The position numbers and the translations under genes are program-made. A stretch of DNA of 64,000 nucleotides, from contig JAEMSV010000006.1 in assembly GCA_016462625.1 (NCBI GenBank), positions 7,256 through 71,255 of the forward strand, in the 5' to 3' direction. Below are positions 45,273 through 54,980 of this stretch, one piece after another. The first letter of the stretch is position 1. Each line of letters opens with the position of its first letter. This stretch comes from Solirubrobacteraceae bacterium (lineage in GTDB: Bacteria > Actinomycetota > Thermoleophilia > Solirubrobacterales > Solirubrobacteraceae). The notes beneath the pieces were generated by a model that saw only the letters and a list, made by a program, of their open reading frames with translations, was not told where the DNA came from and did not search any database.

Positions 45273-47267
45273 GTGGCGACATCGCCTGCGGTTGTGCTGT
45301 CGGAGATCCAGCAGGACACGCTGACGCGGCTGTGCGACACCTTCGTGCCGTCCGTCGAGCGCGAGGACGACCCGACGGGGTTCTGGGGGCGCGCCGCGTC
45401 CGACCTGACGATCCCCACGCTGATCGCCGAGCAGCTCGCGGCCGGCGGGGACGAGGTCATGCTCGCGGGAGTGCGGGCCCTGCTCGACGGCCTGCATACG
45501 CAGGGCTTCGACGAGCTCGACGCCCCGAGTCGCGAGACGATGCTGCTCGCGCTGATGGAGGCGGACATGGACGCGCTCGCCGGGCTCAGCGCGCTCCGCG
45601 GCCTCACGATGCTGCTGTTCTACGGCATCCCGATCCCGGCGCCCGACGGCACCGTCTCGAACCCGAACTGGGCGGCGGTCGGCTACCCGGGCCCGCGGCA
45701 GGCGCCGCCGACCCCTGAGCAAGCGCCGAAGACCATCGGCGTGCTGCGTCCCGACGGCGACGAGCTGGTCCTGACCGCGGACGTCGTGATCGTCGGATCG
45801 GGCGCCGGCGGCGGGGTCATCGCCGGGCAGCTGGCCCAGGCGGGCAAGGACGTCGTCGTCCTCGAGGCCGGCGGCTACTTCAACGAGAGCGACTTCAACG
45901 GGCTCGAGCTGTGGGCTTACGAGCACCTCTACCGCGGCGGCGGGATCACCCAGACGGCGGAGGGCACGATCGCGCTCCTCGCGGGCTCCTGCCTGGGTGG
46001 CGGCACGACCGTGAATTGGACGAACTGCCTGCGGACCCGGCCCGCTGTGCGTGAGCAGTGGGAGTCCGAGTTCGGATTGGAGGGGCTGACCGGCTCCGAC
46101 TACGACCGCCACCTCGACGCCGTCTGGGAGCGCGCGGGCGTCAACGACAGCTGCTCGGACTTCAACGGGCCGACGAAGCGCCTGCAGGAGGCGTGCAAGC
46201 AGGCCGGGATCGCGTTCAAGACGATCACCCGCAACAGCGACCCGTCGACGTACGACGCGGACGCCGCCGGGCTGCTTGGCTTCGGCGACGCGACCGGCTC
46301 GAAGCAGGGCACGATGAAGACCTGGCTGCAGGACGCCTCCGACGCGGGCGCGCGGTTCGTTGTCGGCTGCCGGGCCGAGACGATCGTCACCGAGGGCGGG
46401 CGCGCCGCCGGCGTGCAGGCGACCGCCACGAGCGAGGACGGCCGCACGACGCGCGTCGTCGTGCGCGCTCCCCAGGTCGTCTGCGCCGCTGGCGCGCTGG
46501 AGACCCCGGCGCTGCTGCTGCGCTCGGGCATCGGCGGTCCGGCGGTCGGCGACTACCTGCGTCTGCACCCCGCGACCGGCGTTTCCGGCATCTACGCCGA
46601 GCCCCAGCAGGCCTGGTGGGGCGCTCCGCAGACCGCGCTGTCCGACGAGTACGCCGACCTCGATGACGGCTACGGCTTCCTCATCGAGACATCGCTGCAG
46701 GCCCCCGCGCTCGGCTCGACGGCGACGCCGTGGACGTCAGGCGAGGGCCACAAGGAGTTGATGGCCAAGGGCGCGGAGAACTCCGCGTTCGTGATGCTCA
46801 TCCGCGACCGCGGCCACGGCAAGGTCACGATCGACCAGGCCGGCAACGCGGTGCACAGCTACGCGATCACCGACCCGGTCGACGACCGCCACTTCCGGGG
46901 CGGCATCGCCGAGCTGATCCGCCTGCAGGAGCTCGCCGGCGCGGAGGAGATCATCACCTACCACCGCCACGAGACCCGGTGGCAGCGCAACGGCAGCGAA
47001 TCGCTCGAGGAGTTCATCCGGCGGGCGGCCACCAGCTCGATCGGGCCGTTCGACCACGGCACGTTCGCCCTGCATCAGATGGGCTCGGCGCGGATGGGCA
47101 ACGACCCGGCGACGAGCGTGGCCGGTCCGTGGGGCGAGCTGCACGACACGCCCGGCGTGTGGATCGGCGACGCGTCCGCGTTCCCGACGGCCTCGGGCAC
47201 CAATCCGATGATCACGGTCATGGCGCTCGCCCACCGCACCGCGGACGCGATGCGCGCAGCGAGCTGA
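45273..47267 (+). CDS. GMC-family FAD oxidoreductase (long-chain alcohol oxidase-like)
   Basis: 664 residues. A helical N-terminal domain of about 170 residues is followed by the FAD site VIVGSGAGGGVIAG (around 175), the GSCLGGGTTVNW segment of GMC enzymes and the C-terminal HQMGSARMG with TASGTNPMITVMALA. The order of an extra N-terminal domain then GMC resembles fatty-alcohol oxidases. GTG 45273 was selected because AGGAG (45260-45264) lies 8 bases upstream. It oxidises an alcohol; the substrate is not evident. Confidence 0.85.
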   Translation: MATSPAVVLSEIQQDTLTRLCDTFVPSVEREDDPTGFWGRAASDLTIPTLIAEQLAAGGDEVMLAGVRALLDGLHTQGFDELDAPSRETMLLALMEADMDALAGLSALRGLTMLLFYGIPIPAPDGTVSNPNWAAVGYPGPRQAPPTPEQAPKTIGVLRPDGDELVLTADVVIVGSGAGGGVIAGQLAQAGKDVVVLEAGGYFNESDFNGLELWAYEHLYRGGGITQTAEGTIALLAGSCLGGGTTVNWTNCLRTRPAVREQWESEFGLEGLTGSDYDRHLDAVWERAGVNDSCSDFNGPTKRLQEACKQAGIAFKTITRNSDPSTYDADAAGLLGFGDATGSKQGTMKTWLQDASDAGARFVVGCRAETIVTEGGRAAGVQATATSEDGRTTRVVVRAPQVVCAAGALETPALLLRSGIGGPAVGDYLRLHPATGVSGIYAEPQQAWWGAPQTALSDEYADLDDGYGFLIETSLQAPALGSTATPWTSGEGHKELMAKGAENSAFVMLIRDRGHGKVTIDQAGNAVHSYAITDPVDDRHFRGGIAELIRLQELAGAEEIITYHRHETRWQRNGSESLEEFIRRAATSSIGPFDHGTFALHQMGSARMGNDPATSVAGPWGELHDTPGVWIGDASAFPTASGTNPMITVMALAHRTADAMRAAS

Positions 47268-48602
47268 TCAGCCGTTGAGCCAGGCCCCGATGGACTCGGC
47301 GATCCAGTCGACCATCGGGGCTGTCAGGCCCGGCGCGACGCCGACCCACAGCGACGCCTCCGTGATCCGGTCGGCGGCGTCGAGCGATCCGGCGATGCGG
47401 TGGTCGGCACCGAGCAGCGCCGGCTGACGCGTGAGGTTGCCGGCGAGCACGAGCCGGGAGTCGATCCGCCGCTCGAGCAGGAACTCCTGGAGCTCCCGGC
47501 GCTCCGCCGCTCCGCCATCGCGCAGCGTCATCGGGTAGCCGAACCACGAGGGGTCGGCGGCAGGGAGCGCACGCGGAAGCAGCAGCCGTTCCTCGTGGAC
47601 GCGCAGGGCCGCATCGAGGCGCGCGAAGTTCGCCCGACGGGCCGCGCCGAAGGCGTCGAGCTTGCCGATCTGCGTCGAGCCGAGCGCGGCCTGCAGGTCC
47701 GTGATCTTGAAGTTGAAGCCGAGCTGGTTGAAGACGTAGCGGTGGTCGTAGCCCTCGGGCAGCTCGCCGTGCCGGCCGGTGAAGCGGTCCTCGTGCGCTC
47801 CGAAGCCGGGCTTCAGGGCGAAGGTCCGGCCCCACTCGCGCAGCGAGCGCACCGCCGCGGTCCAGCCTGGCGCGTCGGTCGCCACGGCGCCGCCCTCTCC
47901 CGTCGTGATGTGGTGCGCGGGATAGAACGAGTAGGTCGACGCCGCACCGAACGTGCCGACCGGCGCCCCGCCGATCTCCGAGCCGAGCGCATCACAGCAG
48001 TCCTCGATCAGCACGAGGTCGTGCTCGGCGCACAGCGCGGCCCATGCGGGCCCGTCGAACGGATTGCCGAGGCAGTGGGCGGCCACGATCGCGCGGGTGC
48101 GCGGGCCGATCGCGGCGGCCACGGCGTCGGTGGTCGGGTTCAGCGTGTCGAGCTCGACGTCGACGTAGACCGGACGGAGCCCCGTCTGGTAGATCGGCGC
48201 GACCGTGGTCGGGAACCCGACCGCGGGCGTGATGACCTCGTCGCCCTCCTGGAGCGGGCGCTCGAGCAGCGATGACCGCAGCGCGCTGACGGCGAGCAGG
48301 TTCGCCTGCGAGCCGGAGCCGACCAGCGCGACCTCGGCCCGACCGGTCGCGGCACGCAGCCCGGTCGCGAACGCCTCGGCGAAGCGGCCCTCCGTGAGCC
48401 AGCCGTCAAGCGCTGCGTCGACGAGCGCGGCCAGGTCCGCCGCGTCGAGCACGCGACCGGCGACCGGCACGAGGTCCACCCCGGGACGGAACGGCTGCCC
48501 CGCGCGTGCGCCCTCGGCGTAGCGGGCGACCGCAGCCTGCACGTCGGCCCGCAGCGGGCCGAGCCCGTCGGCGTCGAAGTCGAGGGCGTCGATCGGACCC
48601 AT
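47268..48602 (-). CDS. RfbH-like PLP sugar 3-dehydratase without iron-sulfur ligands
   Basis: 444 residues. It aligns throughout with CDP-4-keto-6-deoxyglucose 3-dehydratase (RfbH/E1). SFYPAHHITTGEGG (225-238) has His230 where aminotransferases of this fold have the PLP-binding Lys, as in true dehydratases; DALGS and LGFNFKITDLQAALGS are also conserved. However, the WGRDCWC region of E1 is WGRTFAL here (258-264) and no Cys follows, so three of four [2Fe-2S] ligands are absent; only Cys202/203 in EDCCDALGS remains. The reaction may proceed like that of the cluster-free GDP-sugar dehydratase ColD. The product is probably a 3-deoxysugar for the surface glycan. Confidence 0.8.
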   Translation of the reverse strand: MGPIDALDFDADGLGPLRADVQAAVARYAEGARAGQPFRPGVDLVPVAGRVLDAADLAALVDAALDGWLTEGRFAEAFATGLRAATGRAEVALVGSGSQANLLAVSALRSSLLERPLQEGDEVITPAVGFPTTVAPIYQTGLRPVYVDVELDTLNPTTDAVAAAIGPRTRAIVAAHCLGNPFDGPAWAALCAEHDLVLIEDCCDALGSEIGGAPVGTFGAASTYSFYPAHHITTGEGGAVATDAPGWTAAVRSLREWGRTFALKPGFGAHEDRFTGRHGELPEGYDHRYVFNQLGFNFKITDLQAALGSTQIGKLDAFGAARRANFARLDAALRVHEERLLLPRALPAADPSWFGYPMTLRDGGAAERRELQEFLLERRIDSRLVLAGNLTRQPALLGADHRIAGSLDAADRITEASLWVGVAPGLTAPMVDWIAESIGAWLNG

Positions 48603-48610
48603 AGGACGGG

Positions 48611-48617
48611 TACGGTA
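48611..48617. promoter_or_regulatory. Overlapping divergent -10 boxes (TACGGT / TACCGT)
   Basis: TACGGTA reads TACGGT on the plus strand (8 bases before GTG 48625) and TACCGT on the minus strand (9 bases before ATG 48602). The whole intergenic gap is 22 bases, so both genes could be leaderless from mutually exclusive promoters. Confidence 0.4.
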
Positions 48618-48624
48618 CCCCGCC

Positions 48625-50181
48625 GTGACGCTGTCGCCCGGTCTCCGGCTCTCCCTGCTGTTCCTCGCCGGAGTCCTGGTCTCCGGCCTGGCATGGCGCC
48701 ACGGCATCCAGCCCAACGACGAGGGGCTCATGCTGCAGGCGGCGGGGCGGATCGCCGACGGGCAGGTCCCGTACAAGGACTTCTGGTGGTTCTACCCGCC
48801 CGGCCAGCCGTACCTGCTGGCCGGGTCCTGGGAGCTGTTCGGGCCGTCACTGGTGCCATGGCGCGTGCTGCGCGTCCTCTGCGACGCCGCGGTCCCCGTG
48901 CTCGCCTACCTCCTCGCACTGCGCGCGGCGTCCCCCCGGCTCGCCCTGCTGGCCTGGGCGGTCGCGCTGCTGGCGATGGCCACGCCGTCCGGTCCCCACC
49001 CGTTCCCGCCGACGCTCGTCCTGTGTCTCGGCGCGCTGCTGCTGCTCGCCCGTCACCCCGCCTGGGCCGGCGTGCTGTGCGGCGTGGCCGCGGCGTGGCG
49101 GCTGGAGTTCGCCGCGGGCCTGGGGCTCGGTGTCGTCCTGGGCCTCGCACTCGCCCCCGACGGGGACGGCGACCGGCCGCGCTGGGGCGTCATCGGCCGG
49201 TTCACGGCGACCGCGGTCGGCGCGGCGCTCGTCCTGTACCTGCCCGTGGTGATCGCCGCGGGGGTCGAACCGGCCTGGGAGCTGCTCGTCCGCTACCCGC
49301 TGCTCGACTTCAGCGATTACCAGCGGCTCCCGTTCCCGCTCGGCTACGACGGCCCGCTGAACACCAGCTCCCCGGGCGGCTTCCTGAGCGACACGGCGGA
49401 GAACCTCATCCTCTTCTACGTCCCGCTCGCGCTCCTCGCCGGCCTCGCCGCGTCGCTCCTCGCGCTCGCCTTCCGGTGGCGGCGCCTGCAGCCCACCGAG
49501 GTCGCCGCGGCCGTTTTCGCCGTGACGATGCTGCAGTACCTCCTGGCTCGCGCCGACCAGTTCCACACCGCACCGCTCGCGGTCATGGTCGCGATCCTCG
49601 GTGCCTGGGCGATCGCCCGCCGCGGCGACGTCCCGCGCTGGAGCCTGGCCTCCGGCACGGCCTGCGCCGCCGTCCTCGCCTTCCTCGTGGTGGTCGGCGC
49701 CGACCGTCGCGTCCGGGCGATCACCGACGCCGTCGTCCCCATTGACGCACCCGTGGCAGACGGGGTCCAGGCCGGCGACGAACACGCGCGCGGGCTGAAC
49801 GACACGCTGCGCTTCCTGCGCGAGCGCACACGCGAGGGCGAGCCGATCTACGTCGCGACCCGCCGCTCGGACCTGGTCACGGCCGGCCACCCCCTGCTCT
49901 ACGTGCTCGCAGGCCGGCCGAACCCGACGGCGTATGACATCCAGGCGCCGGGCGTGGTCACGAGCGCCCCGGTCCAGCGCGAGATCGTCGGGGACCTGCG
50001 GCGCCGCAAGGTCCGGTATGTCGTGCGCTACGACGACCCGATCACGGCCGCTCCCGAGCCCAACCGCGCGGGCGAGTCGTCGGGGGTGACGATCTTCGAC
50101 GAGGCGCTTGCCGAGGACTACCGCGAGGTCCGCCGGTTCGGCCCCTTCGTCATCCTCGAGCGCCGTACCCTGGATGCATGA
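48625..50181 (+). CDS. GT-C type membrane glycosyltransferase
   Basis: 518 residues, unrelated in detail to the two paralogues above. The first extracytoplasmic loop has [35 protein letters not shown], where Asp-Glu is the acceptor-activating motif of GT39/PMT-like enzymes. About ten helices are followed by a soluble C-terminal part (about 380-518). It would transfer a sugar from a polyprenyl carrier to an exported acceptor. It is coupled by ATGA to msrB. Confidence 0.75.
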   Translation: MTLSPGLRLSLLFLAGVLVSGLAWRHGIQPNDEGLMLQAAGRIADGQVPYKDFWWFYPPGQPYLLAGSWELFGPSLVPWRVLRVLCDAAVPVLAYLLALRAASPRLALLAWAVALLAMATPSGPHPFPPTLVLCLGALLLLARHPAWAGVLCGVAAAWRLEFAAGLGLGVVLGLALAPDGDGDRPRWGVIGRFTATAVGAALVLYLPVVIAAGVEPAWELLVRYPLLDFSDYQRLPFPLGYDGPLNTSSPGGFLSDTAENLILFYVPLALLAGLAASLLALAFRWRRLQPTEVAAAVFAVTMLQYLLARADQFHTAPLAVMVAILGAWAIARRGDVPRWSLASGTACAAVLAFLVVVGADRRVRAITDAVVPIDAPVADGVQAGDEHARGLNDTLRFLRERTREGEPIYVATRRSDLVTAGHPLLYVLAGRPNPTAYDIQAPGVVTSAPVQREIVGDLRRRKVRYVVRYDDPITAAPEPNRAGESSGVTIFDEALAEDYREVRRFGPFVILERRTLDA

Positions 50182-50585
50182 GCGCTGACGAGAAGGTCAT
50201 CAAGACCGAAGAGCAGTGGCGTGAGGAGCTCAGCCCCGAGCAGTACGCGGTGCTGCGCCAGCAGGCCACCGAGCCCCCGTTCACGGGCAAGTACGCCATG
50301 ACGAAGGACGCCGGCGTGTACCGCTGCGCGGCGTGCGGCGCCGAGCTGTTCAGCAGCGACACGAAGTTCGATTCCGGCAGCGGCTGGCCGAGCTTCACCG
50401 AGCCCGCCGTCGCCGAAGCCGTCGAGACCAAGACCGACATGAGCCACGGCATGGTCCGTACCGAGGTCGTCTGTCGCCGGTGCGGCGGGCATCTGGGTCA
50501 CGTCTTCGACGACGGGCCCGCCGAGAATGGCCTCCGCTACTGCATCAACTCGGCCGCGCTGGACCTCGACCAGGCCGCCGGCTGA
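50178..50585 (+). CDS. msrB: Peptide-methionine (R)-S-oxide reductase MsrB
   Basis: 135 residues. The zinc site is Cys50-Cys53 and Cys99-Cys102 (CAAC, CRRC), the SGSGWPSF motif is present, GHLGHVF follows, and the catalytic Cys122 is in RYCINSAAL. All MsrB hallmarks are present. It repairs methionine-R-sulfoxide in proteins using thioredoxin. It is coupled to the GT-C gene, and its 3' end overlaps the convergent GT4 gene by 41 bases. Confidence 0.95.
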   Translation: MSADEKVIKTEEQWREELSPEQYAVLRQQATEPPFTGKYAMTKDAGVYRCAACGAELFSSDTKFDSGSGWPSFTEPAVAEAVETKTDMSHGMVRTEVVCRRCGGHLGHVFDDGPAENGLRYCINSAALDLDQAAG

Positions 50586-51744
50586 TTCCCCGCCGCGCGC
50601 GCGGTCGATCGATCCGAGCGGCGCGCGCGACCGGATCCTCCTGCGCGAGTGCGAGCTCCCGCAGGAGCCCCTCCTCGAACTGCGAGCGGTCGAATCGCAT
50701 CGCGCTCTCCCGGCAGGCCACGGGATCGATCGCCGAAGGGTCGAACTCCCGGACGACGCGGGCCAGCTCGATGGGGTCGGCTGCGTCGTAGAAGACCCCG
50801 GTCTCTCCTTCGACGATGGTCTCGCGCAGCCCGCCGTCGCGGAGTGCAATCACGGGCCGGCCGGCCGCCTGGGCCTCGACGGCCGCGATGCCGAACTCCT
50901 CGGTCGCCGTCACCACGAGCGCGCGCGACCGCTGCAGGATCCGGGCGACCTCCGCATCGCCGACGCGGCCGGTGAACGTCACCGTCGGGCCCGCGAGCTT
51001 GCGCAGGCGCTTGAGGTCGGGCCCCTTGCCGATCACGGTCAGCGGGAGGCCCAGCTCGGTGAACGCGCGGACGGCGACATCGATCCGCTTGTGGGGCATG
51101 AGCTCTGAGAGGACCACGTACGCGTCGCCGGGCGGGGTGGTCGCGTCGAAGCGGCTGCACTCGACCGGCGGGTAGAGCACGTGCGAGTCCCGCGAGAAGT
51201 ACCGCGAGATCCGCCGCTGCGTGGTGACGGAGTTGGCGATGTAGCGATCGACGCGCTGCGCGGCGATCCAGTCCCACTGGCGCCAGCGGTGGAAGACCAC
51301 GCGGAGCGCCAGGCGCTTGAGCGGATTACCGATCCGCAGCGTCTCGTCGCGCGCGTTCCAGGCGTAGCGGAACGGGTTGTGGCAGTAGCAGACGTGCACC
51401 GCGTGCTCGCCGACCAGGACGCCGTGCGCCCACGCGCTCGAAGAGGTCAGGACGAGGTCGTACTCACTGAGGTCCAGCGACTCCATCGCGTACGGGTACG
51501 CCGGCAGGAGCGCGCGGAAGCTGCGGGCAGTGGGCCGCAGGCGCTGCAGGAACGACGTGCGGACGTTGCGGTGGGCAAAACGCCCCTCCGTCCCGACCGG
51601 GTCGTAGACGGCCGTGAAGACGTCGGCGTCCGGGAAGAGGTCGCACATGACCGCGAAGACGCGCTCGGCGCCGCGGACGTCGAGGAGGAAGTCGTGGACG
51701 AGCGCGACCCTGCGCCCGGTGACGGCGGTTCTCTCGCTCTCCAT
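50545..51744 (-). CDS. Family 4 glycosyltransferase (WbaZ-like)
   Basis: 399 residues. [36 protein letters not shown] is the typical opening of WbaZ-like mannosyltransferases. [11 protein letters not shown] is a conserved acceptor-site segment, and [20 protein letters not shown] is the GT4 EX7E-type donor site. It builds a surface glycan side chain or repeat. TAGACT (complement of 51754-51759) lies 9 bases before ATG 51744. The C-terminus is Arg/Pro-rich. Confidence 0.88.
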   Translation of the reverse strand: MESERTAVTGRRVALVHDFLLDVRGAERVFAVMCDLFPDADVFTAVYDPVGTEGRFAHRNVRTSFLQRLRPTARSFRALLPAYPYAMESLDLSEYDLVLTSSSAWAHGVLVGEHAVHVCYCHNPFRYAWNARDETLRIGNPLKRLALRVVFHRWRQWDWIAAQRVDRYIANSVTTQRRISRYFSRDSHVLYPPVECSRFDATTPPGDAYVVLSELMPHKRIDVAVRAFTELGLPLTVIGKGPDLKRLRKLAGPTVTFTGRVGDAEVARILQRSRALVVTATEEFGIAAVEAQAAGRPVIALRDGGLRETIVEGETGVFYDAADPIELARVVREFDPSAIDPVACRESAMRFDRSQFEEGLLRELALAQEDPVARAARIDRPRARRGISRRPGRGPARPS

Positions 51745-51753
51745 GCGCGGGCG

Positions 51754-51759
51754 AGTCTA
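51754..51759 (-). promoter_or_regulatory. -10 box TAGACT of the WbaZ-like gene
   Basis: The minus-strand TAGACT is followed by 9 bases and ATG 51744. Confidence 0.35.
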
Positions 51760-51850
51760 CGTCTCCCACCGGCCGGGATGCCGCGGCCCGCGAGCCCGCA
51801 GGGCGAGTGATGTCGCAACTCCAGGAGCGCGCGCCGGTTCCTTGTCTACT

Positions 51851-53005
51851 GTGACCCGTCCCGTGCCCCGCTTCGCTGCCGCGCTCGCCGTCGTCTTCGC
51901 CTGCTTCCTCGCGGCCACGCCCACGTCCGGCGCCGCGAGGATGGCGCCCAAGGGGTTCATGGGGACGATGGCCGACGGACCGCTCGTCGGCCCGGATGTC
52001 GACCTCGGCCGCGAGGTCGGGCTGATGCGGTCGTGCGGCGTGGAATCGCTGCGGATCGTCATCTACTGGGAGGAGCTGCAGCCGTACGCGACTGCAGCGG
52101 ACATCCCCCCGGGTAAGGGCGGCGACTTCGTCGAGGTCGAGGGCGTGCCGACCGCGTTCGCCGAGACGGACAGGGTCGTCGCGGCGGCCGCGGGGGCCGG
52201 CCTGATCGTGATGCCCGTGGTCCTCCGCGCGCCGGCCTGGGACCGCGAGGCGCCCGCGAACCAGGCGTCGCCGCCCAAGGGCGACGCCGCCTACGCGCGG
52301 TTCCTGCGCACGCTCGTGGGCCGGTACGGCCCGAAGGGCTCGCTGTGGGCCCAGCGCCCGGACCTCTCACCGCGCCCGATTCGCACGTGGCAGGTCTGGA
52401 ACGAGCCGAACATCGACCGGTACTGGTCCTCCCCGCGCCCGTTCGGCCCTCGCTACGCGCGCCTGCTCAAGGCCGCGAACACAGCGCTCCACCAGGCCGA
52501 CCCGGGTGCCGAGGTCGTGATGTCCGGCTTCGCCAACGACTCCTGGCGCGCGATGGCCGCCGCCTACCGCGCCGGCGTCCGCGGGCATTTCGACCGGGCC
52601 GCGGTGCACCCGTTCAGTGGGCGGCTCGAGAACGTCCTGAAGATCCTGCGGCTGAACCGCGACGTCCTGCGCCGCAACGGCGACGGCAAGGTGCCGATCG
52701 TCGTCAGCGAGCTGACCTGGCCTTCGGCGAAGGGCAAGACGAAGAACACCGTCGGTTTCGAGACCACCGAGCAGGGCCAGGCGACGCGCCTGCGCCGCGC
52801 CTACGACGCGCTGCTGAAGCAGCGCAAGAGCCTGGGGCTGCAGCGGGTCATGTGGTACACGTGGCTCTCGTCCGACCGCGACTCGCCGAACTCGTTCAGC
52901 TGGTCCGGCCTGCGACGGCTCGGTCCGCTCGGCGTCGACGCGCCGATCGACAAGCCGGCGCACCGCTCGTACTGCGCGATCGCGCGGCGCGTGCAGGGCC
53001 GCTAG
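51851..53005 (+). CDS. Secreted clan GH-A glycosidase-like protein
   Basis: 384 residues. A signal peptide (1-29) is followed by a TIM-barrel-type hydrolase. WNEPN (183-187) gives the acid/base Glu185. SELTW (286-290) gives the nucleophile Glu287, about 100 residues later as in GH5/GH39-type enzymes. LRIVIYWEELQPY fits strand 2. It probably trims or remodels an extracellular polysaccharide. GTG 51851 is the only start that gives an intact signal peptide. It is convergent with the GT4 gene, overlapping by four bases. Confidence 0.75.
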   Translation: MTRPVPRFAAALAVVFACFLAATPTSGAARMAPKGFMGTMADGPLVGPDVDLGREVGLMRSCGVESLRIVIYWEELQPYATAADIPPGKGGDFVEVEGVPTAFAETDRVVAAAAGAGLIVMPVVLRAPAWDREAPANQASPPKGDAAYARFLRTLVGRYGPKGSLWAQRPDLSPRPIRTWQVWNEPNIDRYWSSPRPFGPRYARLLKAANTALHQADPGAEVVMSGFANDSWRAMAAAYRAGVRGHFDRAAVHPFSGRLENVLKILRLNRDVLRRNGDGKVPIVVSELTWPSAKGKTKNTVGFETTEQGQATRLRRAYDALLKQRKSLGLQRVMWYTWLSSDRDSPNSFSWSGLRRLGPLGVDAPIDKPAHRSYCAIARRVQGR

Positions 53006-54012
53006 AGCAGGCTGTCAACCAGGGCGTCGATGGCGTCCACCGTCCGCTCCCAGGTGAACTGCGCCGCCCGCTCGCGCCCCGCCGCAGCCAGTGGCTCGTT
53101 GCCGATGGCCCGCAGGACCGCGTCCGCGATCGCCTCAGGATCGGTGGGGTCCACCAGGAGGCCGGCGGTGCCCACGGTGTCGGGGAGCGCAGCCCTGTCG
53201 GCGGCGACGACCGGCGTTCCCGCGGCCATCGCCTCGACGCACGTGAGCCCGAAGCCCTCGTGCAGCGAGGGCAGGACGAACGCCTCCGCGCCCGCGTAGA
53301 GCCCTGGGAGCACCTCGTCGGGGACGTGCCCGAGCGCACGGATGCCGCCCGTCGGCGCGTCCTCGGAGAACTGCGGCCGATCGCCACCGGCGGCGACGAG
53401 CGCGATTCCCCGCTCCTCCAGCGCGCGGGCCGTTGCCGCCAGCGCACCGAGGTTCTTCCGGGCGGTCCGGCTGGCCACCGTGAGGACGTACGGGCCGTCG
53501 AGCTCCGTTGCCACGCGCGCCGCCGCGACGTCCGCGCCGGGGGTGAAGCGGTCGTCGACACCGCCCGGGATCACGGTGATGCGCTCGCGAGGAACGCCCA
53601 GCAGCGACACGAGTTCCTCCGCCGAGAACTCGGATACGGTCACGACGTGCCGAGCTCGCCGCGCGACCCGGGGCAGGATCGCCCGCTGCCACGCGACGTA
53701 GGCCCGCGAGTACCACTCGGGCTCGCGCAGCGCCGCCGCGTCATGGATCACGACCACGGTGCGGCGCGATGCGACGGGTGCGAGGTTCGCCGGGCACAGC
53801 AGGAGGTCCGCGTGCCTGGCCCGCGCGGGAAGCACGACCTGCTCCCACAGATGCCCCGCGCGGTGCACGAGCGCCGCCGGCGGGCGGGCAACCGCGTAGC
53901 GCTCGGGGCGCAGCGCCGGCAGGCGCGCCTCCAGCTCGCGCGCCCAGCGCTCGACCCCGCCGAGCTCCGGGCGGGCGGCGGCGCGCGCGTTGATGAGGAC
54001 GGGGACGGCCAC
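53002..54012 (-). CDS. Family 4 glycosyltransferase
   Basis: 336 residues. VLINARAAARPELGGVERWARELEARL is the N-terminal acceptor-side opening with the GGVER motif, VTVSEFSAEELVSLLGVP and VIPGGVD occupy the hinge, and EGFGLTCVEAMAAGTPVVAA is the donor-diphosphate EX7E site. It shows good conservation with the mannosyl/rhamnosyltransferases of O-antigen-like clusters. Start GTG 54012 is divergent from the GT2 gene by 29 bases. Confidence 0.88.
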   Translation of the reverse strand: MAVPVLINARAAARPELGGVERWARELEARLPALRPERYAVARPPAALVHRAGHLWEQVVLPARARHADLLLCPANLAPVASRRTVVVIHDAAALREPEWYSRAYVAWQRAILPRVARRARHVVTVSEFSAEELVSLLGVPRERITVIPGGVDDRFTPGADVAAARVATELDGPYVLTVASRTARKNLGALAATARALEERGIALVAAGGDRPQFSEDAPTGGIRALGHVPDEVLPGLYAGAEAFVLPSLHEGFGLTCVEAMAAGTPVVAADRAALPDTVGTAGLLVDPTDPEAIADAVLRAIGNEPLAAAGRERAAQFTWERTVDAIDALVDSLL

Positions 54013-54041
54013 GGGCGGCCATCTTCGCGGGCGGCGGCGAC

Positions 54042-54980
54042 GTGATGTTCACGTGCGTCGTCGTGCTGCACGACTCCGAGGCCGACATCGTCCGGCTGCT
54101 GGGCTCGATCGACCGGCACCTGCCCGACCGCCCGCAGGTCATCTGCGTCGACACCGACTCCACCGATGCCGGGGCCGCACGGGCCGAGGCGTGGGGCGCG
54201 GAGGTGGTGCGCCTCGGCGACAACCCGGGGTTCGGCGCGGCGAACAACATCGGCGTCGACCGGGCCACCCATCCGGTCACCGCGCTCCTCAACCCCGACT
54301 GCGAGCTCCACGACGACGGGCTGGCGCGGCTCGCGTCCCTCGCCGCAGGGCGCGACGCGCTCCTCGCCCCCCGGCTGTTGAACACGGACGGGAGCACGCA
54401 GCGCAGCGCCCACCCGCCTCCCGGGGGCGCGGATGCGCTCGTCCCGGCGCTCATCCATCCCCGTGTCCTGCCGCGCCCGCTGCGCGAGCGCTTCGACCCG
54501 TGGCGCGCCGCCCAGCCGCGCCTGGTCGGGTGGGCGATCGCTGCCTGCCTCGTCGCACGCACGTCGCTGCTGCGGCGGGTCGGCCCGTTCGACCCGGCGC
54601 ACTTCCTCTTCGCGGAGGACCTCGACCTCTGCCTGCGCGCCGCAGCCGCCGGGAGCCCGACGGAGCTGCACCCCGCCGTCGCGCTCACCCACCACGGCGC
54701 GACCAGCACCACGGCCGCCTACGACGGCGAGCCGTTCACGCTCGTCGCCGCGCAGCGCCGCCGGGTGATCGGCGCCGCGCTCGGGCCGCGGGCCCTGGCC
54801 CGCGACGACACCGCGCAGGCCCTGACGTTCCGGACCCGCGCAGCCGCACGGACGCTGGTCGGACGCGACGCGACCCGCGAGCGCGCCCAGCTCGCCGCCC
54901 TCCGTGCCGCAAGGGCGCTCAGCGCAGTGGAATCCCCTGCCGGACACCCAGACGGCCCGCAGGGTCGTACGCCTGCTTGA
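54042..54980 (+). CDS. Family 2 glycosyltransferase (rhamnosyltransferase-like)
   Basis: 312 residues. TCVVVLHDSEADIVRLLGSI opens the GT2 domain. VDTDSTDAG, NPGFGAANNIGVDRA and LLNPDCELHDDG (metal/donor site) follow the pattern of WbbL-like rhamnosyltransferases, with the FLFAEDLDLCLRA acceptor-base motif. The start is GTG 54042 or the immediately following ATG 54045. Its 3' end overlaps the convergent oxidase gene by 62 bases. Confidence 0.87.
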   Translation: MMFTCVVVLHDSEADIVRLLGSIDRHLPDRPQVICVDTDSTDAGAARAEAWGAEVVRLGDNPGFGAANNIGVDRATHPVTALLNPDCELHDDGLARLASLAAGRDALLAPRLLNTDGSTQRSAHPPPGGADALVPALIHPRVLPRPLRERFDPWRAAQPRLVGWAIAACLVARTSLLRRVGPFDPAHFLFAEDLDLCLRAAAAGSPTELHPAVALTHHGATSTTAAYDGEPFTLVAAQRRRVIGAALGPRALARDDTAQALTFRTRAAARTLVGRDATRERAQLAALRAARALSAVESPAGHPDGPQGRTPA

